From Nocardioides ochotonae (lineage in GTDB: Bacteria; Actinomycetota; Actinomycetes; Propionibacteriales; Nocardioidaceae), in contig NZ_CP061769.1 of the NCBI RefSeq assembly GCF_011420305.2, forward strand, positions 2,467,001-2,531,000: a stretch of DNA of 64,000 bases, read 5' to 3'. The stretch's first letter is position 1. The number at the start of each line of letters is the position of its first letter. The notes under the pieces are model-generated. The model did not search any database. It was not told where the DNA came from and saw only the letters and a program-made list of their open reading frames with translations. The position numbers and the translations under genes are program-made. Positions 25,245 to 36,026 of the stretch are shown here, piece by piece.

Positions 25245-26953
25245 AGCTGGACGTTGTCCTGGTAGTCGAAGTGCGTCTTCACACTGTCCGAGACATCGAC
25301 ATTGACGAGCTTGGGCGAAGCGGGCCGAAACCCTACGCAGCCGGCGGCCGGCTGACCTGCCTGCACGGTCCGGTACACGAGCTTCAGGACGCTGTCGTTG
25401 ACCGAGTGATACCCGTAGACGCCTTCATCAACTGCCGCGGTCAAGGCGTCCCAGTTGCTGCTCGCCCCGATAGCGGTGCCGAGCAGATGAGCCTCTTGGA
25501 TCCGCGGTCCGCCTGGCTTGGTCCCCAGTACCTCGGCGGCAACCACCATGAGCCGGGCGCCGAGGCTGTGCCCGATCAGCACATAGGACTCACTGTCCGT
25601 GCGGGCGATCAGGTCTCCGAGGATGACGCCGGTCTTGTCCGCGCGGTTCTTCGCCACATGCCAGGGGTTCCTCACCAGGTCGCCCGCCACGAGGGCTGGG
25701 GCGATGGCCTGGCCGAGCAACCTGGCGCCGGCCTTCGTCGCGATCGCCGCTGCCCCCTGAGTCGTGAAGGCACCGCCGGCCCGCGCGACGAGCCCGCCGC
25801 CGAACGCTCCGAAGTCCCTGAGCTCCTTCGCTCCCCACCTCACGCGGTAGACCGGGGAGTCCGGGTACCGCGCGTCGACGATCGTCCGCCAGCCGCCCCA
25901 GCGGTCGTCGTCTCCCTCGGTGAGGAAGCCGTTGGCGACCAGGACGGGCACCCCTCCCGTGCCGGGGCGCAGGAGCTCGATCCGGAAGGACCTGTCCTCG
26001 CGAAGGTAGGCGTTCGACACCGAGGCGCCCAACGTCCCTCCGACCGCTGCACCCACCGCCGTCACGACGGTCGTGCCGCCCGCCACCCCCAGCCCGCCCG
26101 CTGCCAGGCTTCCCCCGCCGAGCAGAGCCAGCCCGTGGGACGTCGCGGCGGCCCCCGAGAATCCGCCGAAGATCCCGAGCGAACCGATGGCACCGCCGAT
26201 GGCGGGGGCGGCGAGCAGCGCGAGCGGGGCCGCGGCGCTCAAGCTGGCCACACCGACTGCAACCAGCCGGGACGTCTTGGTCAGGTTGGGTTTGACGTAC
26301 CGGAGGAAGTCCTCGTAGTCGTGCAGTTCCCCGATGCGCGCGTGGGCCTTCTCGAAGCCGGAGATGTCGTGACGGTGCTCCGCGCAGTACTGCGGAACGC
26401 GGATGGCGCCACGCTCTCGCACGGCCATGTTGTCGCATCGAGGTGCGACGCACGGCAGGGTCGGCGTACCGCAGCCCTGACACACGTAGACGGGAAGCTG
26501 GCCTGCAGGTCGGTTCGACTTCCGGTGCTCTGTCTGGAAGAAACACGACGAGCACCAACTGTTCTTCGGCTGGTACGGCGAGACGTCGTCAGCGACATCT
26601 GCGATCCATTGGGCGACCTTCGCATAGGCCTCAGCGCGCTTGTGGGCCGCCTTCCTTCGCTCCTCCCACTGCTTGAGCGCCGCCTTCTGCTCTTTCGGAT
26701 CTGAAATCTCAAGTGCCTCGGCGTGAGAGGTCGCGTTGGCCTCGTGCCACGTCTTCGCGAACGCCCACATGTTGCTCAGGAGCGCAGGATTGTGCTGAAG
26801 GACCCCTCCGCTCTGGACCGTCGGCTCTAGATCAGTCAGATTCCCAACGAGAGCCAGCGTCGCTCCTTGGTCCGACTCGACGTCAACCCGGATCCGGGTT
26901 CCCTCCACCACATGCGCATGAATCGAGCCAGCCATGGCCGGATAGTTCCACAT
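25238..26953 (-). CDS. DUF726-type hydrolase with N-terminal cysteine clusters and glycine-rich membrane region
   Basis: A 571-residue multi-part protein. Residues 1-125 are soluble and helical. Residues 134-193 hold seven cysteines (134, 137, 158, 161, 168, 173, 190) and His193, the pattern of one or two zinc ribbons. Residues 230-312 are an Ala/Gly-rich hydrophobic region likely to enter the membrane. The C-terminal part is a DUF726 (TMCO4-like) alpha/beta hydrolase with nucleophile elbow GHSLG (Ser463). Starts at 26953 or 26935 are both possible. It is divergent from the alcohol dehydrogenase gene. Known DUF726 proteins rarely carry the ribbon region, so the fusion is of interest; the substrate is unknown. 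Confidence 0.75.
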   Translation of the reverse strand: MWNYPAMAGSIHAHVVEGTRIRVDVESDQGATLALVGNLTDLEPTVQSGGVLQHNPALLSNMWAFAKTWHEANATSHAEALEISDPKEQKAALKQWEERRKAAHKRAEAYAKVAQWIADVADDVSPYQPKNSWCSSCFFQTEHRKSNRPAGQLPVYVCQGCGTPTLPCVAPRCDNMAVRERGAIRVPQYCAEHRHDISGFEKAHARIGELHDYEDFLRYVKPNLTKTSRLVAVGVASLSAAAPLALLAAPAIGGAIGSLGIFGGFSGAAATSHGLALLGGGSLAAGGLGVAGGTTVVTAVGAAVGGTLGASVSNAYLREDRSFRIELLRPGTGGVPVLVANGFLTEGDDDRWGGWRTIVDARYPDSPVYRVRWGAKELRDFGAFGGGLVARAGGAFTTQGAAAIATKAGARLLGQAIAPALVAGDLVRNPWHVAKNRADKTGVILGDLIARTDSESYVLIGHSLGARLMVVAAEVLGTKPGGPRIQEAHLLGTAIGASSNWDALTAAVDEGVYGYHSVNDSVLKLVYRTVQAGQPAAGCVGFRPASPKLVNVDVSDSVKTHFDYQDNVQLA

Positions 26954-27128
26954 GCCACGCGACAGCGAGGGGAAATACGGCAGGGTGAATATCTCCGCAC
27001 TATTTCGGGCGATATCTCACCTGGGACCTGTGCCGGGCGAGACCACCAGGTGGAAAACCCGCCACACGGCCCTAGTCTCGTCCTGCACCGCCAGACGAGC
27101 AGCCCGGACAACGAAGGTAGGACGACAC

Positions 27129-28163
27129 ATGAGGGCCCTGCAGCACATCGCGAACGGTCGGCCCCCGGAGGTCCGGGAGGTCCCGACGCCGACCCCGACG
27201 GGCGGGCAGGTGCTGATCAAGGTCCTGGCCGCAGGCGCGTGCCACTCCGACGAGTTCGTGATGAGCCAGCCTTCTGAAGCCCTGGGCATCGAACTGCCGC
27301 TCACCCTCGGGCACGAGGGGGTCGGCGTCGTCGCCGAACTGGGCCCGGCGGCCTCCGGGGTCGAGGTCGGCGAGGCGGTCGCCGTCTACGGCCCGTGGGG
27401 CTGCGGTCGCTGCCACACCTGTACGACGGGGGCCGAGCAGTACTGCGAGCGCGCCGGCGAGCTGGGCATCCGGCCGCCCGGCCTCGGCGCCCCCGGCGCG
27501 ATGGCGGAGTACCTCCTCGTCGACGACGCGCGACACCTGGTCCCGCTGCAGGGCCTCGACCCGGTGACGGCCGCGCCGCTCACCGATGCGGGCCTCACGC
27601 CGTACCACGCCATCAAGCCCGTCCTTCCCAGCCTTGTGCCGGGCACCACCGCGGTCGTGATCGGCGCGGGCGGGCTCGGGCACCTCGCGATCCAGATGCT
27701 CAAGGCGCTCAGCGCCTGCCAGGTCGTCGCCCTCGACCTCGGCGAGGACAAGCTCGCCTTCGCCCGCGAGGTCGGCGCCGACCACGCGTTCGCCTCCGAC
27801 GAGTCCGCGATCGAGGCGGTCCGCGAGGTCACCGGCGGCCGCATGGCAGACGCCGTCTTCGACTTCGTCGGGATGCAGGCCAGCACCGTGCTCGCGCCCC
27901 GGATGGTGCACCCGCAGAGCGAGATCGTCGTGGTCGGTGTCGGCGACGGCGCCGTCCCGGTCGGGTTCCTCACGATGCCCTACAACGTGAAGGTGCGGTC
28001 GCCGTACTGGGGCACGATCCCCGAGCTGCACGAGGTCCTCGCCCTGGCCCGCTCCGCCGCGATCCGGGTCGAGACCGAGGTCTTCAGCCTCGATGACGCG
28101 CCCACGATCTACGAGCGCATGCACGCGCGCCAGCTGCGTGGCCGGGCGGTCGTCGTCCCCTGA
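27129..28163 (+). CDS. Zinc-dependent alcohol dehydrogenase
   Basis: A 344-residue medium-chain dehydrogenase. Catalytic zinc ligands Cys38 (ACHSDE) and His62-Glu63 (GHEGVG) and the structural-zinc cysteines 92, 95, 98 and 106 are all present. The Rossmann motif is VVIGAGGLGHLA, followed by ALDL, which suits NAD rather than NADP. The ATG at 27129 starts the conserved N-terminus; an upstream frame runs through the promoter region. It is monocistronic on the plus strand and divergent from the DUF726 gene. The substrate is not readable; members of this subgroup oxidise primary or secondary alcohols. Confidence 0.9.
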   Translation: MRALQHIANGRPPEVREVPTPTPTGGQVLIKVLAAGACHSDEFVMSQPSEALGIELPLTLGHEGVGVVAELGPAASGVEVGEAVAVYGPWGCGRCHTCTTGAEQYCERAGELGIRPPGLGAPGAMAEYLLVDDARHLVPLQGLDPVTAAPLTDAGLTPYHAIKPVLPSLVPGTTAVVIGAGGLGHLAIQMLKALSACQVVALDLGEDKLAFAREVGADHAFASDESAIEAVREVTGGRMADAVFDFVGMQASTVLAPRMVHPQSEIVVVGVGDGAVPVGFLTMPYNVKVRSPYWGTIPELHEVLALARSAAIRVETEVFSLDDAPTIYERMHARQLRGRAVVVP

Positions 28164-28174
28164 GTGTCAGGCCC

Positions 28175-28489
28175 CTACTCGCTCGCCTTGGAGGGCGCCG
28201 CGTCGTCGAGCAGGTCGCGGTACTCGCTGTGGTGGCGCAGCCACCCGGTGATGAAGGGGCAGATCACCCGCGCCTTCAGGCCACGCTCGCGGATGTCGTC
28301 CAGCGCCGCGCGGGCCAGGGCGCTGCCCACGCCCCTGCCCTCGAAGGCGGGGTCGACCTCGGTGTGGGTGAGGGCGAGCATCGCGCTGCTCTCCTGGTAG
28401 TCGATGAACCCCGCGACCCTCCGCTCGCCGTCGACGGCCACGTAGCGCAGCCGGTCGGGGTCTCTGATCACGGTGATGTCGGTGGACAT
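28175..28489 (-). CDS. YidJ/NATD1-type N-acetyltransferase
   Basis: A 104-residue compact GNAT of the NATD1/Gcn5-like minimal type. Acetyl-CoA loop EGRGVGSALARAAL and the family C-terminus RVICPFITGWLRHHSEY are clear. It is the shortest GNAT class, probably acting on unknown small acceptors or proteins. The ATG at 28489 gives the right length. It is convergent with the alcohol dehydrogenase gene (11 bp apart) and probably cotranscribed after the haloperoxidase-like hydrolase upstream (59 bp). Confidence 0.87.
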   Translation of the reverse strand: MSTDITVIRDPDRLRYVAVDGERRVAGFIDYQESSAMLALTHTEVDPAFEGRGVGSALARAALDDIRERGLKARVICPFITGWLRHHSEYRDLLDDAAPSKASE

Positions 28490-28548
28490 GTCGGTGGGGC
28501 CTCTCTGTCGTCGGTGCCGGGACTGCTGTCGGTGCTGCGACCGCCGGC

Positions 28549-30583
<2,035 letters not shown>

Positions 30584-30641
30584 GCGGCACGGTATCCCGA
30601 CCGCCGGCTCCGATCGCCTGCGGCCGGTCGGACGTGGATCC

Positions 30642-32720
30642 TCAGCGTCCTCCGACGCCGCTGGGCCGGCCGAACCACTCCGGCACGGCCGGGCGCTCCG
30701 CGTCGCCGGCGAGCTCCCACCGGTGCCCGCCGACCTCGCGGAACCCGGCGCGCGCGAAGAGGTCCGCGGCCGGGCCGTTGCGCTCGGTCGGCACGAACCT
30801 CGCCGTCACAGGGCCCGACCCCTCGGCGGCCAGCACGCGGCTCAGCAGGGCGATCTCGAGCCCGAAGCCCATCGCCCGGCACGACATGATCACCGCGTCG
30901 ACCTCGCGCCGCTCCCGCGCGAAGACCGCCAACGCGACGACGCCGAGGTCCCCGAAGCGATCACCGAGCGTGGCGACGTGGACGCCGTACCGCTCGTCGG
31001 CGAGGAGGTCGTCCACCTCGGCGGCGCTGCGGCGCTGCGTGGTGGTGTTGAACTGGTTGGTCCGCTGCACCAGCTCGAGCACCCGCTCACGGTCCTGCGA
31101 GCCGGCGGGGCGGACGTCGTAGCGCAACCGCAGGCTGCGCATCATCGTGGCGTAGTCGTGCGTCTGGGACAGCGCCGAGCGTCGCTCCGCGGCCTCCCGG
31201 TACATCTCGGTACGACGGCGCGCCTCGGCCGTCTGCGTGGTCGACGGCAGCTCGAACCAGCGTTCCAGCGCGCGCCGGGCCTCGGGCTCCGCGGGATCCA
31301 GGGCCCGCACCCCGAAGACCTGCTCGGTCACCAGCGCCCGCTCCACGGGGTTGTCGTCGAGGAGCACGAAGGCGGACGGCGCGAGGTCGAGCTCCGCGAC
31401 CGCCTGGGAGACGTTGTCGGGCTTGGGCGACCAGTTGATCTTGTGCAGCACGAAGTCGTCCGGCGAGAGCTCCAGCTCCTCCCAGCGGATGGTCTGCGGG
31501 TCGTTCTTGCTCAGCGCCACGAGGAGCACACCCGCCTGCTTGAGGCGGAGCAGGAGGCGCTGCAGCCCCCGGTCGTGGACGACCGCGCCGTCCCCCATGA
31601 CGCCCGACCACAGGGTGTTGTCGAAGTCGACCAGGAGCGCCTTCGTGCGCGCCAGCAGCCGGTGGTCGGCGAGCACGCCGGCGTACTCCTCCGCGACGCG
31701 GGCGCCGAGGCGCGTGGTGTGGAAGTAGCCGGGCGGCACGTCGGCCGGGTCGAAGAGCGGTCCGCCGATCCGGCGCGCGCCGCCCGCCGCTGCCACGATC
31801 GGCTCCTCGTCGAGCAGGATCGTGTTGCTGGTGTGCGCGACGACGTCCTGCACGCCCGCCCGCAGTGCCCGCAACAGGCGTCGCTGCCCCCAGGCGTGCT
31901 CGGGCAGCGCGCCGAGCCGCCTGCGCCAGCGACCGACGGGGACCCCACCGGGTGCATGGACGACGATCGTCGCGTCGGAGACCGACCGGACGTCCTCGAT
32001 CGTCTCCCGGACGAGCTCCACCAGTCCCGCCACCGAGCGCATCGCCCCGGGTGCCCCCCAGGGGGCGGCGGCCGCGCGCCAGGTCGCGGTGAACGGCGGC
32101 ACGCCCTCGAAGGTGAACAGCGAGAGCCCCACGACGTCGGGGCGGTAGGCCACGACCTCGTTGACGATCGCGGTGTTGACGTCGGCCAGCTGCTGGCGGG
32201 TGCTGAAGAAGATGTGCCGGACGTCGACCGGCGTCTCGGGTTCGCGCGCCACGAGCAGCGCCCGGGTCTCCACGAACAGGCAGTCACCGATGAACAGGAC
32301 ACGCGCGGACGGGACCCGGTGCTCGGTCAGACCGCGATGCAGCCGCTCGAGCGGCTCGAGGGCGAGATCGCCCGGGAGCCGGTCCGCCACGAGACCGGCG
32401 AGGCGGTCGAGCTCGGCGGGGAGTCGACGTCCGAACTCGGCGGCAGACCCCGACGCGTCGAGCTCCGGGGAGGCGTAGCGGCGACGCTCGTCGAGGTAGA
32501 TCGCCGCATGGTCCGCGGAGCCCCCGAGCGCCCCGACGAGCACCCTGGCGAGCGGGCGGAGGTAGCGCTCGCGACGTTCTGAGGGGCTGCCGGCCACCGG
32601 AGAACCGAACGTCGGACCGGCCTCCCCCAGGTCGTCCCAGAGGTCGATGACCTCCTCGATGCGCTCCGCGAGCAGGGCGGCCAGCCGCGCGCCGACATCG
32701 CGGCTCTCCGTCAACGTCAT
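30642..32720 (-). CDS. FkbH-like HAD-IIIC protein with N-terminal SGNH-like region
   Basis: A 692-residue orphan of a family usually found in polyketide clusters, where FkbH makes glyceryl-ACP from 1,3-bisphosphoglycerate. The HAD core starts with DFDNTLWSGV (Asp365), followed by LSKND (403-407) and LLDDNPVER. The C-terminal 150 residues resemble the GNAT-like end (QFNTTTQR, MSCRAMGFGLEI). Upstream, residues 140-260 show an SGNH-like arrangement, VLFIGDC then VNEVVAYRPDVVGLSLF, with Cys replacing the usual Ser of GDS. No ACP, acyltransferase or polyketide synthase gene is near. The role may be a glyceryl or phosphate transfer, but that is inference. Confidence 0.8.
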   Translation of the reverse strand: MTLTESRDVGARLAALLAERIEEVIDLWDDLGEAGPTFGSPVAGSPSERRERYLRPLARVLVGALGGSADHAAIYLDERRRYASPELDASGSAAEFGRRLPAELDRLAGLVADRLPGDLALEPLERLHRGLTEHRVPSARVLFIGDCLFVETRALLVAREPETPVDVRHIFFSTRQQLADVNTAIVNEVVAYRPDVVGLSLFTFEGVPPFTATWRAAAAPWGAPGAMRSVAGLVELVRETIEDVRSVSDATIVVHAPGGVPVGRWRRRLGALPEHAWGQRRLLRALRAGVQDVVAHTSNTILLDEEPIVAAAGGARRIGGPLFDPADVPPGYFHTTRLGARVAEEYAGVLADHRLLARTKALLVDFDNTLWSGVMGDGAVVHDRGLQRLLLRLKQAGVLLVALSKNDPQTIRWEELELSPDDFVLHKINWSPKPDNVSQAVAELDLAPSAFVLLDDNPVERALVTEQVFGVRALDPAEPEARRALERWFELPSTTQTAEARRRTEMYREAAERRSALSQTHDYATMMRSLRLRYDVRPAGSQDRERVLELVQRTNQFNTTTQRRSAAEVDDLLADERYGVHVATLGDRFGDLGVVALAVFARERREVDAVIMSCRAMGFGLEIALLSRVLAAEGSGPVTARFVPTERNGPAADLFARAGFREVGGHRWELAGDAERPAVPEWFGRPSGVGGR

Positions 32721-32817
32721 GACCCGAGGCTAGGAAGTGTCGCCCCCGGCGACGACCACCCTTTTCGGTATCCCGGTGGCCCTGTTCAACGGCCCCCACC
32801 GCGTGTTAGGTGGTGGC

Positions 32818-33651
32818 ATGTGCCGGTGGATGGCGTACTCAGGAGAACCGATCCTCGCGGCGGACCTGTTGTTCCGCCCGACGCACTCGCTCATCGACCA
32901 GAGCCTGCACTCCCGGATGGGCGCGACCACGACGAACGGTGACGGCTTCGGCATCGGTTGGTACGGCGAGGGGTCGACGCCAGCGGTGTTCAAGAGCGTG
33001 GAGCCGGCCTGGAACGACGAGAACCTGCACGAGATCGCCGGGCAGATCCGCACGCCTCTGTTGTTCGCGCACGTGCGTGCCGCCACGGGCACCCCGGTGC
33101 AGCGCAGCAACTCCCACCCGTTCCGCCACGAGGACTGGCTGTGGATGCACAACGGCTCGCTGCGCGGCTTCCACGACATCAAGCGGGAGCTGATGATGGC
33201 GGTCGACCCCTCGCTCTACGGCGATGTCAGGGGCTCGACCGACTCCGAGACCCTCTTCTTCCTCGCCCTCACCTTCGGGTTGCACGACGACCCGTTCGGC
33301 GCCGTCGAGCGCGCCGTCGGGTTCGTGGAGGCGGTGGGGCGCGCCCACGGCATCGAGCACCCGGTGCAGATGACGGTGGCGACCACGGACGGCGAGTCGA
33401 CCTGGGTGTTCCGGTACTCCAGCGAGCAGGCGAGCCGCACGCTGTTCTACTCCACCGAGATCAGCGCGCTGCGCCGGCTCCATCCCGAGGTCGAGGTCCT
33501 GCACCGCCTCGGCGACGAGACCCGGCTGGTGGTCTCCGAGCCGCTGCGCGACCTGGAGGGCGCGTGGACCGAGATGCCGGAGGCGTCCGCCGCCGTGGTG
33601 CGGGCCGGCCACGACGACATCCGCCCGTTCCACCCGGCCGTCCCCGCCTAG
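32818..33651 (+). CDS. Class II glutamine amidotransferase (YafJ/EgtC type)
   Basis: A 277-residue Ntn-type amidotransferase with the catalytic Cys2 directly after the initiator Met (MCRWMAYSG), so the ATG at 32818 must be the start. Other motifs are GDGFGIGWYG, HVRAATG and HNGSLRGF. No synthase domain is attached, so it is the hydrolase half alone, as in YafJ and EgtC (gamma-glutamyl hydrolysis in ergothioneine synthesis). No egtB or egtD genes are adjacent, so I do not call it EgtC. Overlaps the next, convergent gene by 4 bp. Confidence 0.87.
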   Translation: MCRWMAYSGEPILAADLLFRPTHSLIDQSLHSRMGATTTNGDGFGIGWYGEGSTPAVFKSVEPAWNDENLHEIAGQIRTPLLFAHVRAATGTPVQRSNSHPFRHEDWLWMHNGSLRGFHDIKRELMMAVDPSLYGDVRGSTDSETLFFLALTFGLHDDPFGAVERAVGFVEAVGRAHGIEHPVQMTVATTDGESTWVFRYSSEQASRTLFYSTEISALRRLHPEVEVLHRLGDETRLVVSEPLRDLEGAWTEMPEASAAVVRAGHDDIRPFHPAVPA

Positions 33652-34010
33652 AACGCGAGCGGCGCCTCCACCGCGGTCACGACGCCCACGACCCGGGCCG
33701 ACTCCCCCAGCCAGGTCGATCCCTGGTCGGTGAAGAGCGCTGGGCGGCCGATCTCGAGGCCCCAGAACCCGAGCAGCAGCTCCTCGCCATCGCGTACGAC
33801 GACGAGCTCCCCGCGCGCGGCACGTGTCGCCGGCCGGTGGTGCAGCACCGTGCCGGGCTCCCAGCCACGGCTGGCGAACTCGCCCCCGCTCACCACGACC
33901 GTGCGATCGGCAGCGTCGGGGGCCCGCCGCCCCGGTCGGGCTCCCCGAGCCGTGCGAGGAGGCTCGCCGTCCCACAGGGACAGCTGACCCTCGCCACGAC
34001 TCGAACGCAT
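33648..34010 (-). CDS. Hypothetical beta-rich protein
   Basis: A 120-residue protein with an Arg/Ser-rich N-terminal 40 residues and a beta-rich remainder (TVVVSGGEFASRGWEPGTVL, GELVVVRDGEELLLGFW, ARVVGVVTAVEAPL). The strand pattern recalls the S24/LexA peptidase fold, but no catalytic Ser-Lys pair is obvious, so that is a weak inference. ATG 34010 is preferred; a GTG at 34019 is possible. It overlaps the convergent amidotransferase by 4 bp. Confidence 0.55.
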   Translation of the reverse strand: MRSSRGEGQLSLWDGEPPRTARGARPGRRAPDAADRTVVVSGGEFASRGWEPGTVLHHRPATRAARGELVVVRDGEELLLGFWGLEIGRPALFTDQGSTWLGESARVVGVVTAVEAPLAF

Positions 34011-34323
34011 GTTCGCCACCCTAGGGGACGCCGGCGTCGCACGCAGGGAGCGGCAGCCCTTTCACCACCGCCCGCATGCACCGCGAACCGACTGGAATCG
34101 GCCGAATTCGACCGGTCTCGTCCCCGATTGCGCGATTCGGTCGGCCATGGTCTAGTGTCTTCCGTGTTGAAGGGATCGCCCCAACAGGCTTTCCTGGCCA
34201 CGCAAGTAGTCGTGGCTCGTATCTCGTACTCCTGGTTTTCGGTTCGCTGGATATCAGCTCAGTTGGATGTCTTCAGCACCTCGAGGGCACAAGGCCCTCC
34301 GCACCGAACAAAGGAACACCATC
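34011..34323 (+). promoter_or_regulatory. Upstream region of cspA, likely with long 5' leader
   Basis: About 310 bp without a gene. A possible sigma-70-like promoter reads TTGCGC (34128-34133) and TAGTGT (34153-34158) with a 19-bp spacer, which would leave a leader of about 160 nt before the cspA ATG. Long leaders are common in cold-shock genes, where they control translation. No clear riboswitch is visible. The promoter call is weak. Confidence 0.35.
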
Positions 34324-34527
34324 ATGGCTCAGGGCACCGTCAAGTGGTTCAACGCTGACAAGGGCTTCGGCTTCATCGCTCAGGATGGCGGCGGCGAGGA
34401 CGTGTTCGTCCACTACTCCGCGATCCAGACGCAGGGCTACAAGTCGCTCGACGAGAACCAGAAGGTCGAGTTCGACCTCGCCGCCGGTCCCAAGGGCCCG
34501 CAGGCTGAGAACGTTCGCGCGATCTGA
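34324..34527 (+). CDS. cspA: Cold shock protein
   Basis: A 67-residue single cold-shock domain that binds single-stranded RNA and DNA. Both nucleic-acid-binding motifs are intact: RNP1 KGFGFI and RNP2 DVFVHY. Start and length match the family. Codon use is strongly biased, as expected of a highly expressed gene. It has its own leader upstream and a strong terminator directly downstream, so it is monocistronic. Confidence 0.97.
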   Translation: MAQGTVKWFNADKGFGFIAQDGGGEDVFVHYSAIQTQGYKSLDENQKVEFDLAAGPKGPQAENVRAI

Positions 34528-34536
34528 TCTCGCGAT

Positions 34537-34569
34537 GAAAGGCCCGACCGCTCTGCGGTCGGGCCTTTC
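34537..34569. terminator. Strong terminator after cspA
   Basis: A perfect 15-bp stem (34537-34551 with 34555-34569) with a 3-nt loop (TCT), 10 bp after the cspA stop, with A and T tracts at the stem ends (GAAAGG, CCTTTC). It also closes the convergent gap gene, whose stop lies 21 bp away. Confidence 0.85.
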
Positions 34570-34589
34570 GTGCATTTCGGGGTCCGAAT

Positions 34590-35603
34590 TCAGCCGCCCG
34601 TGCGCTGGCCGGCGACCAACCGGGTGAGGTCGGCGAGCTGGCAGGCGTAGCCCCACTCGTTGTCGTACCAGCCGAAGACCTTCGCGAACGGTCCCGCCGC
34701 CTGGGTCAGCGCTGAGTCGAAGACACACGCGGCGCTGTCGCCGATCACGTCACAGGAGACGAACGGCTCGTCCTCGTAGCGCAGTCTCCCGGCCAGCGAC
34801 CCCTCCGCCGCAGCGGCGGCGAACGCCTCGTTGATCTCGCTCGCCGTGACGTCCCGTTCCAGGACGACGGCCAGGTCCACGAGCGAGCCGTCGACGACCG
34901 GCACGCGCAGCGCCACCCCGTCGAGGCGACCGGCGAGCTCGGGGAGCACCTCCCCGACCGCCTTGGCCGCGCCCGTGGTGGTCGGGATGATGTTGATCGC
35001 CGCGGCACGGGCCCGCCGGGGGTCCTTGTGGGGTCCGTCGACCAGGTTCTGCCCGCCGGTGTAGGCGTGCACCGTCGACATCAGTCCCTGCCGCAGCCCG
35101 AAGGCGTCGTGCAGGACCTTCACCATCGGCGCCACGCAGTTCGTCGTACACGAGGCGTTGGAGACGACCTGGTGGGCCGCCGGGTCGAAGACGTGGTCGT
35201 TGACGCCCATCACGATGCTGGCGTCCACGCCCTTGCCGGGCGCGGAGATCACGACCCTCTTGGCTCCGGCGCGCAGGTGCTCGGCGGCGGTGTCGCGGCT
35301 GCGGAACTTGCCGGTGCACTCCAGGACGACCTCGACGTCGTGGCTGCCCCACGGCAGGTCGCCGGGCTCGCGGCCGGCGCTGACCGGCACCCGGCGACCG
35401 TCGATCACCAAGGCGTCGCCGTCGAGCTCGACCGAGCCCGCGAACCGTCCGTAGGTGCTGTCGCGGCGCAGCAGCCGTCGCAGGCTGGCGATGTCCGCGA
35501 GGTCGTTGACCGCGACCACCTCGAGGTCGTCGCTCTGCGCCGCTCGCCGCAGGACGGCGCGGCCGATCCGGCCCAGCCCGTTGATACCCACTCGGATGCT
35601 CAT
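34590..35603 (-). CDS. gap: Glyceraldehyde-3-phosphate dehydrogenase
   Basis: A 337-residue glycolytic dehydrogenase with NAD motif GINGLGRIGR, the Asp after the second strand (AVNDLADI) typical for NAD use, the catalytic motif ASCTTNC and the C-terminal WYDNEWGYA. The ATG at 35603 is the natural start. It is monocistronic, not joined with pgk/tpi as the main glycolytic gap usually is in actinobacteria. This suggests a second copy; that is inference because the rest of the genome is unseen. Confidence 0.93.
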   Translation of the reverse strand: MSIRVGINGLGRIGRAVLRRAAQSDDLEVVAVNDLADIASLRRLLRRDSTYGRFAGSVELDGDALVIDGRRVPVSAGREPGDLPWGSHDVEVVLECTGKFRSRDTAAEHLRAGAKRVVISAPGKGVDASIVMGVNDHVFDPAAHQVVSNASCTTNCVAPMVKVLHDAFGLRQGLMSTVHAYTGGQNLVDGPHKDPRRARAAAINIIPTTTGAAKAVGEVLPELAGRLDGVALRVPVVDGSLVDLAVVLERDVTASEINEAFAAAAAEGSLAGRLRYEDEPFVSCDVIGDSAACVFDSALTQAAGPFAKVFGWYDNEWGYACQLADLTRLVAGQRTGG

Positions 35604-36026
35604 CTCGTTCCCTTCGCAGTGCCGACGTCGCTCGTCGCCCTCAAGGCTCGGCGTCGCGCCCCGGTCGCATCAGGGCCAAAGGCCGGGTCCGCATGGTCCT
35701 CCGACTCCCCCGGGCTGCCGGCGTGGCCGCACCGCCGTGTCTCGTAGATGTGACGGGGCCTCGCGCGGGGCCGCACCGCCGCCGGCCCGCCGCACACCGG
35801 GTCAGTGCGGCACCGGAGAATCCCTCCGCGAGGGTCATGACGGGGGTCGAGCACCAGCCCGCCTCCCCGTCCCCCGAGGGTGACCGAGCCCGACCTGCAC
35901 GCCGCCGTGGGACCCGCCGCCCTCTGCCCCGGGCCGGATGCCCCTGCCGATCCGCCCTCCGGTGGCGTGGAGTGGGCGGTTGGGACGACCCTGGACGCGA
36001 GGGCACGGCAACCGCCGGGAGGACGT
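35604..36026. other. Intergenic stretch between gap and the DedA gene
   Basis: About 420 bp with no gene I trust. The plus-strand frame of the DedA gene stays open back to 35880 but lacks a plausible start or composition. No strong hairpin is seen. It should contain the divergent promoters of gap and the DedA gene; I cannot point to them. Confidence 0.45.

Noticed and set aside
34100..34330. tRNA or riboswitch in the cspA leader
   Set aside because: No cloverleaf, anticodon arm or known riboswitch core could be built from the sequence.
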